From Intoshia linei (taxonomy: Eukaryota > Orthonectida > Rhopaluridae), in contig LWCA01000698.1 in assembly GCA_001642005.1 (NCBI GenBank), positions 1 through 20,246 of the forward strand: a stretch of 20,246 nt of DNA, given 5' to 3'. The notes beneath the pieces are model-generated. The model made no database searches, was not told the DNA's origin, and was given only the letters and a program-made list of their open reading frames with translations. Position 1 is the first letter of the stretch. Every line of letters starts with the position of its first letter. This document shows positions 1 through 8,728 of the stretch, one piece after another. A program made the translations under genes and the position numbers.

Positions 1-1073
1 TTCATTGTTTTCTGTATTAAGTTGTTTGTTTTCGAATATATTCGATATTTTTTTAGAATTTATCAGATTTAGCCTTCTGGCAAGCGAGCACCCTATAATA
101 TTGTTAAAGGCTGTAATATAAAATTCTATTGGTTCTATTAATTCGTCAATTGGAAATTATTTTTTTACATAATTCACTATTATTTTTTAAGTGTTTGTAA
201 AAATCAAAAAACTCTCAATACAATTATATTTATTTTATAATTACAATTATAATTTTTTTTGGCATAATTAAAAAATAATTAATTTTTATTAATGAATAAA
301 TTTGAAGTGATCCAAATTAAACGATATAAAGTGTGTTTTTAATATAAATTTATTAAAACTTCATTTTATTAAGAAAGTGAAAAATTACAAGTAAAAAATT
401 GACTATAATTATTTATGGTATTTACGAGTACTTATTTTTAAATGTCAAAACTTAAAATACTTTTGTTAAAATAAGTACTTATGGAATACAATTGTATTTT
501 CATTGCTATGTAATTATAATTATTTAATTGTTACGTTTTTACCATAAATCCTTGAGGTGACCAGTCACCCTCATGAGAAGCACTACATTAATCCTACTAT
601 TGCTATTTATTCCGATTCAGATAAATGACAAATGTGGTATTAATTTATATGAGTAAATTAAGGATTAATTTTAATTGAAAATTATTAATTAAAACTTGTT
701 GATATTAAAATTTAAAGAAAACTATTTTATTAGCCCTAAAATTTTTGGTCCAGAGTAAACTTTCTCAATGTCGAAGTAAAATTTGTGTGGCCGTAGTATG
801 AATGAGAAAAGTAGCATTGTGGCTGGATTGGTAGAAAGGTTGTGCACCCCTGTTATAAAGCATACCCATATTAACATGTAAACGATAAAAAAAATTAAGA
901 AAAACAAAATGTTTATAGGATTAGTAGTTATGAGCTTTTTTATATGTGATACATCAACTTTGAAAGGGTTAATATATATTTAAAATTTACCATTTCTGTA
1001 AATTGAAAGAATGGAATCTTAGATTATAAATATTTATTTCTATTATTATTTTTTATTTATTTATTTGTATTAG
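1..1073. other. No gene recognised; probable upstream intron of the DNAJ gene
   Basis: I see no exon I can support here. The next gene enters at 1074 in mid-codon, so this stretch is most likely intron (or intron plus older insertions) of the DnaJ gene whose first exons lie left of the window. I looked for a J-domain HPD motif on the + strand and found none. Two small structures are visible. A perfect 12-bp inverted repeat (427-438 with 468-479, AGTACTTATTTT and its complement) could fold into a hairpin. A sequence at 838-852, GGTTGTGCACCCCTG, resembles the terminal end of hAT-type transposons, but I could not find its partner end. Confidence 0.5.
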
Positions 1074-3707
1074 CTACCAAAAGAAGACAATACGATTCTG
1101 GAGGATTAGATTATTCACATTATCAAAATTTTTCATCCGACTTTAATCCATTTGATATATTTAAAACTTTTTTTAAAGGTACATTTTATCAATATTATTT
1201 TATACAGTTTATACGTTTTTTTAGATGATCCATTTTCAGATTCTGGATTTGGAGGATCTAGTTTTGGAAAGTTTTATTATCATTTTCAAATTAAAATATT
1301 TTTAGTATTGGTGGATTTGGAAATATGGGATCATTTGAGGGCTTTATGGGGTACTTTATTCTATATCCTTTATTTATATAAAACTCTTTGTTTGTCTGTG
1401 TGTGTGTTAGTGTTTATTTCAATAATTAAGAGTTAGAATTTTATAAAGTCACATTTCTATTAAATTTTTTCCGGATGAAAGTAAGCTAAATGTCAACCTC
1501 CGAAACTCACATCTTACCAGTCAAAAACTCCAATGTTTTTTTTTAAAATGAAACGAGTTCGATAATTTAAAAAAATATACACTCTGATACAGATTTTAAA
1601 ATTATAAATATTATCATAAATCTAAAGTTAAAAGAAATATATCTTCAGGGCCAAAACCCCAAATGAACCTTTTTTTTTAATGAAAACAGCCCATAGAATT
1701 TAAAAAAAATTACAGATGGTACAGGTATATCCAGTTAACACACACAAAAAAATTTAATCTGATTAAGTGACACCTTCATGCTTAAAAAAGCACTTTAATA
1801 TTCATTTTTTTTATTTCGAAAATATTTTATTAAAACAAAAAATGTGAAATAATTAACGGTCCGAAAATTAAAAAAAAAAGATTATTCTGATAGAGCTTAT
1901 TCCAGTTGNGGTCCGAAAATTAAAAAAAAAAGATTATTCTGATAGAGCTTATTCCAGTTGACATAAATATAAAATTTGAACCCCAGAAATCTACGCATTC
2001 CCGGTGAAAAATAATTTTTAATATATTATCAACCAATATTTTTCAAATATTTCGAATTAAAATAACAAATTGAAAATGTAAATATTGATACTACAATTTC
2101 AAAAAAAAATGTGCATTGAACGTCTACACATTTCCAATAAAGAAACATGGGCGAAAATATATATACAGTATAAGCTCCGTTATTCGCCCTAAATCGAAAT
2201 TGTGGTTGGATTAAGAGGTTGTTTGTAACATTGGAAGAAGGACATTTTTATATAAAGGGCTTGAAATTTTATTAATGGTGGGATAAAAGTGGGATTTTTT
2301 AAATGATAATGTAACGGTAGTCTAGGCTATGGGATAAAATCCCAACCTTTGGCATATCTGAAATAATGTACTTTAGACAAATAAAATATTTAGAGAGGTT
2401 CTGAGATGTGTATGGATTCCATACTATGGAACCAACTTTTTCCTTTATTTACACATTAAGATAGTTGAAACCAGGCTGCACAAAATACGACTCGTGGGTA
2501 GAATCCGATTCATCAACCATTTTAATTTGTCCAATGATAAGCTGAAATGATTTATAATTAGTTGTTTTCAATATTAAAAATTTTACCATCCCGTGAATTG
2601 TTTATTTCAAAAACGAAATTTAAAAGAAAAGGTTACAGATCAGGCTGACTTATAATAATTTGGAAAACATACTGCGTCTATCGACTACTAATTTAAATCC
2701 AAATTTTGATCAATCAGTCAATAAACAAATCTTTTATGTTTAACTAGGTACTGTTATGTACTTCGTACAACCAGTACCTAGCTCTACCGAGGCGAACTTT
2801 TTTAATTCTACCAAAAGAGTAAATTCAATAATAAAACCTTACTTAACTATTCACTTAACTTAACTAATGCTACTATTTACTATTATTAATACTGTAAAGG
2901 AGTCATCCCCAAACTTGTTTCACTTTGTGTCGGTTATTTCACATTACTTTTCCATTTAAAGTGAATTATTCCCACTCATTTTTATTTAAAGTAAAAAGCT
3001 TTAAAAACAATTTTGTGATTACATTTTTTTAATTTATTAGAGAGCATGAGTGCGTAATCTTAAAAATAAAATAAAAACAGGACAATTTTAAAAATTGTCA
3101 TAAATGAGCCATTTAAAATGGCTTGAATTCAAGAAAAAATAAAATTCTAAATAAACCGGTATTTTTTTTTAAATGTGATGGTATATATTCAGTATCTGCT
3201 TTCGATAAGTAAAAAAGGAATGTATTGATACAATTTATAGGTCTGCCCTACTTATATGTGATGTTTAATACAACAGTTAACGCTGATTTACTATCTCCAA
3301 TATACATATTTATCTATTCCCTTTACTAGTTTAGTCGAATTTGAGGAATCTGTCAATGAAATGAGACGTTTGGTGGTCTGTTCTTTTGAAAGTTTTTTTG
3401 TTTATATATTTCTTCTATGTGAATTGATGCGGTTTAAATAGTTTATTTTGTTCATTAGTGTAAAGTTATAATAAATATAATTATACATTTTAGATCTAAG
3501 ATGGGAGGTGCACATTGTGTGAGTAGTTCAACATCTACATCTATTGTAAATGGTAAAAAAATAAGCACAACCAAGTAATTCATTAAAATATTAAACGTAA
3601 CTATTTTATTTAGAGTGTGTGAAAATGGTAATGAAACAGTGACTACATCAGTTAATGGTGTAGTAAAGTCTATCCAAGTAAATGGTGAATATCAATTGTT
3701 GAAATAA
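1074..3707 (+). CDS. DnaJ (Hsp40) co-chaperone, DNAJB6/DNAJB2-type, 3' part
   Basis: Partial gene for a class B Hsp40, which delivers clients to Hsp70 and stimulates its ATPase. Exons: 1074-1178, 1225-1270, 1306-1350, 3494-3574, 3614-3707; all joins keep frame and give 122 residues plus TAA. The first residues (AT)KRRQYD are the end of the J domain, whose HPD-bearing part must be encoded upstream of the window. A short Gly/Phe-rich stretch follows (DPFSDSGFGGSSFG..IGGFGNMGSF). The C-terminus, with SSSTSTSIVNGKKISTTK and then VCENGNETVTT..VNGVVKSIQVNG, matches the conserved DNAJB6/B2 tail (VSTST..VNGRKITTKR.VENGQERVEV). The Ser/Thr-rich region between them is much shorter than in vertebrate DNAJB6. 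Introns are 46, 35, 2,143 and 39 nt; the long one is full of repeats. The family call is firm; the choice between DNAJB6 and DNAJB2 is not. Confidence 0.85.
1572..1740. repeat. Interspersed repeat A, copy 1 (in DNAJ intron)
   Basis: A diverged copy of this sequence occurs at about 12570-12875 in the phosphatase gene. Shared landmarks in the same order are: AA(T)ACAC..CTGATA, then TATCATAAAT or TGTCATAA, GGCCAAA..CCCCAAAT, a T-run, CCTAGAATTTAAAAA or a similar stretch, ATTACAG.TG.TAC, and TATCCAGTTAA. Both copies lie just downstream of a TTTGTCTGTCTG-like simple repeat (1386-1410 and 12397-12412). No coding capacity is visible. The class of element is unknown. Confidence 0.6.
1858..1960. repeat. 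Exact 51-nt duplication flanking a single N
   Basis: Bases 1858-1908 and 1910-1960 are identical over 51 nt, including a run of ten A, and are separated only by the N at 1909. An exact duplicate around one ambiguous base is the signature of two contig ends joined without collapsing their overlap. It is most likely an assembly artefact inside the long DNAJ intron, not a biological tandem repeat. Confidence 0.85.
2263..2355. mobile_element. Fragment of the MITE family seen at 15888-16505
   Basis: The stretch with ATTTTATTAATGGTGGGATA, then ATAATGTAACGG, then TAGGCTATGGGATAAA closely follows 16301-16385 (ATTTTATTAATGGTGGCATA, ATAATGTAGCGG, TAGGCTTCGGGATAAA) in the same orientation. It is therefore a decayed internal fragment of the hAT-like short element described in the phosphatase introns. 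I could not find terminal repeats for this copy. Confidence 0.55.
3061..3195. repeat. Interspersed repeat B, copy 1
   Basis: Shares ordered blocks with 6350-6470: TAAAAATAAA.TAAAAACAG, then AAATTGTCATAAAT, then AGAAAAAATAAAATT, then GTGTGATG.TATATATTCAGTA or a close variant. One copy sits in the DNAJ long intron and the other upstream of the CDK9 gene. It is non-coding and of unknown class. Confidence 0.55.
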
Positions 3708-3726
3708 TATTTAATGTTGCAGTTTA

Positions 3727-3732
3727 AATAAA
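3727..3732 (+). terminator. Poly(A) signal of the DNAJ gene
   Basis: An AATAAA hexamer lies 19 nt after the TAA of the DNAJ gene and about 125 nt before the start codon of the EFHB homologue, so transcription of the two genes must hand over within this short gap. Confidence 0.5.
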
Positions 3733-3856
3733 AATATTATTTATAGTGATTTACTAATTTTAATCGTTTCTATAAACAAAGAAAATATCAAAAATAGAGG
3801 TTTCCGTCCCTTTCTTAATAATTATTGATTAGATTCCAATAGCAGGTGTAACAAAA

Positions 3857-5984
3857 ATGAGTAAATCCGATACAGTAGAAAAATGTTTGAGAATGGACAC
3901 AGTACGTTATATTAAAAATTATAAATAAAAGTAGAATTACGACATAGATGAAAACGTAGCACGGTTCAGAAGAGATGCTGAGCCAATAATCGGTACTTCC
4001 AGAATAAACCCTGGAACAATCAATGACAAAGAGAGAATTATATGCAAGGATATGACTCACGGTACAATCAGTGTACGTACAGACACTGAAAATATATTAA
4101 AGCAAGATTTGTTGTCAGAGATTCAACAAATGGTGCAATCTTCAGGGTCCCAAATTACCATACAAAACAAAGCTAGAGAAGCGCCCCTAGGAAAATGTCG
4201 TAAAAATCCTGATTGGGATAAAAGTGTTTACAACATGACTATGGGAGTAGTTTCTGAAAGAGGTATATAATTCAAACATAAATACATTCCTGTCTTCAAG
4301 GCATTTCAGCGGGCGAATTGATTAATCCCAAAAATGAAATTATTGACATCGTTAAAGAAACTGTGAGGATTGATCCACCTAATTATCTATCCAAAGCAAA
4401 TAATGAAAATGGGGTCGGCACATCTTTACATTGGGTTTATAATCATTATGATTGTGATGATACAAATATAGCAAATATTGTTTCAGCCAGAAAAAAAAAA
4501 TTACCAGTGTAAATGAATAGTTTGAATCTATTAATTACTTTTAGTTCTCAAATAAATCATGAGACTAGTGGTATAGTCCGTCCGTATGATGAATACAATA
4601 GCGGCGATTTAGTTCAATGTTACATTCAACCAAAGAGAAAAATAATAAATACAAAAATATTGAATTTAATTTCAGTATATACTGCATTACGTAAACGTCC
4701 CTTATTCTGTGTAGACTCAAATTGTTCAAATGAGCAGTATAAGAACAAAATAATTCAGTTATTACAACAATCCAATTCAGTAATTTTTCAGTTTTTATAA
4801 AATGTACTTCTTTAAGGATAAAGTAACATCGACAGATTTGTTTAATATTTTTGTTAAATATGGAGCACATATACCTAAAAAAGTGTTTATCAAGGCCTGT
4901 TCACATTTTAAAGAATTTGATGCAATGGAATTTCTAGAGGATTTGTTTGGTAAGTGAAATAAATATAAGCTATCACCTTACCTTAATGTGTAAATTTAAA
5001 TTAGATAATACTTATAACAAATTTTATGAGAACAACATTGATTTGTTTCACGAAAAAAAGACCTCGAAAGGTAACATTTATTTTAAAATTTTAGTTTCAT
5101 GTAGAAAATTCAAGATGCAACTGATCAAACTTTTGGAGTTCCAACAATTCGGTCAGATTTATCAATTCCAAATAGAAAAAGTATATCTGATACTACAAAT
5201 TATGGAAACGAGTCCAGTGTATCAGAGATCATAGGAGGGTCACAAAGAATTTGCGAGTCGGATTTAAATAGAATAATCAATAAGACTGAAGTAATAACTG
5301 TCACAGAAAATTAGTGGTTTTCAACTAATTTTTACTTATTCCCCCCTTGAGCTATTATAGTTTTTTCACGCACCCTCATTATGTATTATAAATGTTTTAA
5401 AATTAGAAAGTATTTACTATTATGATTAATGAGAATTTTGAGCAGATTTATTCTTTGTTAATTCCAAATCGAGGTTGGGTAGAAGAAAGAGAAACGTAAA
5501 TCGTCTTCGACATTTATCTGCTCATTTTTTATGTTTAGAAAGTAGAAAATCTTTCCAGAAAAGTAGAATTCTAATGTTTCTATTCATGTTTGCAATGTTT
5601 TCTAAGGGTATGAATGACACATTTTGGACCAACATTTTTTGATTGATTCTTCAGCATATGCATCTTTCGCTCGTGAATCTTAACACATTTTTAAATTTTG
5701 AATTTCCCACTTCAAATAGTAAAATTTCCCCTTATAGAATTCTCCCTGTTGAGAACTACTAGAGTAAAAATTGGTAGGAATCTGTTCTAATCACAAATAA
5801 ATAAATTTAGGCACATTTACTATTTAAACACGTTTATCCGAAATTAACCGACGCTGAATTTAATTATGCGTTCAACAAAGTATCTTTTTCTCTAAATAAA
5901 GATAAACAGACAGAAACAATACAAAAACATGCAATACTAAAAAATGTACACGAAGCTATAACTCTTTCTGATATTAAAAATTAA
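3857..5984 (+). CDS. EF-hand domain family member B (EFHB/CFAP21) homologue
   Basis: Homologue of EFHB/CFAP21, known in other organisms as a protein inside the doublet microtubules of motile cilia. Exons: 3857-3901, 3935-4262, 4310-4508, 4545-4736, 4792-4949, 5005-5070, 5115-5290, 5811-5984; total 1,338 nt, 445 aa. Family landmarks in order: REAPLGK, then VVSER and GELINPKNE, SLHWVYNHY, IVSARKKKLPV, GIVRPYDEYNSGDLV, then GVPTIRSDLSIPN, ISDTTNYGNES, and a last exon with KLTDAEFNYAFNK (human GVPTIRSD..NYG, LSDEEFENVW). The region aligned with the EF-hands (exon 5) lacks the acidic DxDxDG loop, so calcium binding looks lost. It is shorter than the roughly 830-aa human protein. The exon 6/7 join uses an AAG acceptor and is the weakest; the exon 4/5 join is inferred from alignment. 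The start is the first in-frame ATG before a 33-nt intron. Confidence 0.85.
5312..5761. mobile_element. hAT-like MITE inside EFHB intron 7
   Basis: The 520-nt intron 5291-5810 is mostly this insertion. Its left end TAGTGGTTTTCAAC (5312-5325) is mirrored by the right end GTTGAGAACTACTA (5748-5761), whose complement is TAGTAGTTCTCAAC: 12 of 14 positions agree, and the pattern is typical of hAT terminal inverted repeats. Flanking 8-mers CAGAAAAT and GAGTAAAA match at only 5 of 8, so a target-site duplication is at best decayed. There is no transposase coding. Confidence 0.65.
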
Positions 5985-5999
5985 CATGTATGTGATGAA

Positions 6000-6005
6000 A
6001 ATAAA
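6000..6005 (+). terminator. Poly(A) signal of the EFHB homologue
   Basis: An AATAAA hexamer lies 15 nt downstream of the TAA at 5982-5984. Confidence 0.5.
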
Positions 6006-7088
6006 ATTTTTAAATTGACTCGTCTCTTATCTTAATTGTCTATGTTGTAATATTACAAAAAACGCCCTGTGAGGTTAAATATTTTATTATTTCACTCCAA
6101 ATTTGGTATATGTCTTAATGGGTCATACATTAATCGTATCCATGTTTAAAATAAAACCATTGGCGCCAATTAAGAAAAAGAAAGAATAGAGCGCGAAAAC
6201 CTTAAAAAGGAAAACAGCTTACTTTTTTTACGGTAAATTTTTCTAAAAATATATTTTTTAGAAGGTTTTAAGTACCCTCTTCAGTGTGGTATAGGTTATT
6301 TTCAACAAAAATCAATTTTTGTAAAAACGAACAGCCCTAGTGTGTATAATAGTAAAAATAAAGTAAAAACAGTCCAATCCTACAAATTGTCATAAATAGC
6401 ATAAATCCAGAAAAAATAAAATTATAAAAACCTATTTTGTTATTTTGAGTGTGATGATATATATTCAGTACCAATTTAATAAATACTTAAAAATACCAAT
6501 TATGTATCAATAATTAATAAAATCTTCACTTTATAAACATATTTCAAACGAATTTTACCAATATTACAAAGGATGGTAAATAATATATTATTAATAATAA
6601 CAAAGTTGTATTAGTTTTAGTAGTCGTTGTAATTTTTATTTAAATTTTATTCAAAATATTTTGAAAATGATAATTTGAATATAAAAATCATAAAATTTTC
6701 AGACTTGAAGTAACTGACTAAAAGACTAAAATTAAAGTTAAATCGTTTTTGCATACTTGAAATTCAGACTCTGCAATAAATAACTCTACATTGCAGAGTT
6801 TCAATTAAATAACTTTTACTATGGCCATTTACTTTACTTTTATTAATTTGAGATTTAAATTTCACACATTTTAATAAATAAATAGAATATCATACTAATA
6901 GTACAAGTAATTTATGCATATTAATTTACAAAATTAATTAAGAACACTAAACAGTCATGGTAGCACAATATCGCACTAGGAAATAACTACCAACGCAACA
7001 TTGAAGCAAAGTTGTCAATATAAACTACATTTCAAAGATATACTACTTTCTTTGCATTTCTATAATATAAACGAGTTAGACAGAAAAA
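6006..7088. other. Intergenic DNA between EFHB and CDK9 homologues
   Basis: No reading frame with coding character was found on either strand. The stretch contains repeat B copy 2 (6350-6470) and a hairpin-forming pair around 6770-6800, where ACTCTGCAA is followed 14 nt later by TTGCAGAGT with partly matching flanks. It must also carry the promoter of the CDK9 homologue, but I see no clear TATA box or other recognisable core element. Confidence 0.4.
6350..6470. repeat. Interspersed repeat B, copy 2
   Basis: Second copy of the repeat at 3061-3195, in the same orientation, with the shared blocks AAATTGTCATAAAT, AGAAAAAATAAAATT and ATATATTCAGTA. Confidence 0.55.
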
Positions 7089-8414
7089 ATGAATATATAC
7101 GGCAAACTACCTATAAAGTATAATGGGAAAAATTTAGTTGATATGGATTATCCACGAGCAACAGATCTTTACAATCGATATGAAATTATAAAGAAAATTG
7201 GTCAAGGAACGTTTGGGTATGAATTTTATAAAAAACATATTGGTTGAACCGATATGTATAGAGAAGTGTTCAAAGGAGTCATAAAAAAGAATCGAACACC
7301 TGTAGCTTTAAAAAGACTAATAAACCGAAAAAACAGTGGTGGATTTCCAGTCACATCACTCAGAGAAATAAAAATACTCAAAACTCTAAACCACCAAGGA
7401 GTCATTGCATTATTGGATATTGTTTATTCAAAAAGTAATTTATTTAATCAACTATAAATTTATTTGTATATTTAGATGGTGACAGTTTGGATGTTTATCT
7501 AGTATTTGAATTTGGTGATCATGATCTAGCTGGAATTTTGTCCAATAAATCTGTAGTTTTTTCTATTGGAGAGATTAAACATTTAATGATGCAACTAACT
7601 GATGCCATTTTTTATATACACGTCAAAAAGGTGAATTATTTTAATTAATAATAATAATATTTACTAATGATGTGTTTATTCTTGTTTAGATGATTCATAG
7701 AGACATGAAAACAAGCAATATTTTAGTGACTAATGAAGGGAAAATTAAAATTGCAGATTTTGGTTTGGCAAGGTTACTTGTTATTACCAATATATATATT
7801 TTTTTAGAAGCCTTTCTCGAGAAGGTAGATACACTACAAAGGTTGTCACACTCTGGTATCGATCTCCCGAAATTTTGTTTGGTTTAAATTCCTATGATCA
7901 AAAGGTGGATATTTGGTCAGTTGGCTGTATTATTGCAGAAATGTGGCTTCGATCTCCATTTCTTAAGGGTTCTTCAGAAATTGAACAAATTAATTGTATA
8001 ATTGATATGTTTGGATCTCCAACAGAAGAAAATTGGCCAGGTGTCACCAAATTACCAGAATTTGACATGGTCAAGTTTCCTAAAAAATTTACCAACAATT
8101 TTAAAAATTTTATGAGTAAACATATTCATGATGTAGATTTGTTACATTATCTCAGTAAATTGTTAATTCTTGACCCAGTACAAAGGACAAATTCATATGA
8201 TGCTGTCAATGATTCTATATACTGGGTTGATCCTATGCCCGTCGATCCATCCACTACCATTAAGAATATTGGCCAGTCTCTTTTCGAATACACTATTAAT
8301 AAACCTACAACTGAAAATAAAACTTTTAAACGACCGGCTCCAACCTTACCAAAATCAAATAAAAAAGCTAGTGCAGCCTTTAGTTCTACGCAATATTTTG
8401 AACCAATTTATTGA
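7089..8414 (+). CDS. CDK9: Cyclin-dependent kinase 9 (P-TEFb catalytic subunit) homologue
   Basis: Ser/Thr kinase of the CDK9 type, which with cyclin T phosphorylates the RNA polymerase II tail and pause factors in the nucleus. Exons: 7089-7216, 7262-7434, 7476-7630, 7690-7772, 7808-8414; 381 aa against 372 in human. All kinase landmarks are present: IGQGTFGEVFKG (Gly loop, residues 37-48), VALK with catalytic Lys60, the cyclin-binding helix PVTSLRE with Glu78 (PITALRE in human CDK9), HRD at 155-157, DFG at 175-177, and RYT with T-loop Thr189 just before [14 protein letters not shown]9-specific features are [23 protein letters not shown] and FEY near the C-terminus. The tail after residue about 330 is family-specific. 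The four introns are 35-59 nt. It is predicted to be active; the start is the first ATG in the frame. Confidence 0.93.
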
Positions 8415-8451
8415 ATATAAATGCATGTATAAAATTTTGTATATAATTGTT

Positions 8452-8457
8452 AATAAA
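8452..8457 (+). terminator. Poly(A) signal of the CDK9 homologue
   Basis: AATAAA 38 nt after the stop codon and 272 nt before the start codon of the phosphatase gene. Confidence 0.45.
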
Positions 8458-8728
8458 TTAAAATTATTACTTACCAGAGTTGATTATAGCGTATAATAAA
8501 TATAGATTAGTCATTTTCGTGCTGTAATTGTGAACAATTTTCATTAAACATACTTAGCTGATCGTTTTATTATAAATTTGAAAACGACCTGTAATGATAT
8601 ATTAATTATGTTGTCTCTCCACTAATATTTATCGCAATTTTGTTTTGTTTGTATGGTATCTGATGTAAATAGTGGGTATAATAAAATATAGAAACATGTA
8701 CACAAATTTTACTCAACATTATAAAAGA

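Noticed and set aside
574-657. Short + frame starting MRSTTLILLLLFIPIQIN, looking like a signal peptide
   Set aside because: Only 27 codons, no donor site leading to a recognisable next exon, and hydrophobic short frames are common in A+T-rich DNA.
722-907. 61-aa - strand frame
   Set aside because: No family resemblance; it overlaps a sequence resembling a hAT end (838-852) and is most likely repeat or chance.
4767-4791. A 12-nt GTAATTTTTCAG intron inside EFHB exon 4
   Set aside because: Too short to splice and leads to an in-frame stop; the 55-nt intron 4737-4791 keeps the frame and the family alignment.
4565-4870. 101-aa - strand frame
   Set aside because: Antisense to the conserved EFHB exons 4 and 5.
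4947-5234. 95-aa + frame across EFHB exons 6 and 7
   Set aside because: Runs through introns in a different frame from the conserved GVPTIRSD/NYG segment.
8170-8496. 108-aa + frame at the 3' end of the CDK9 gene
   Set aside because: A shifted frame over a firmly identified kinase exon.
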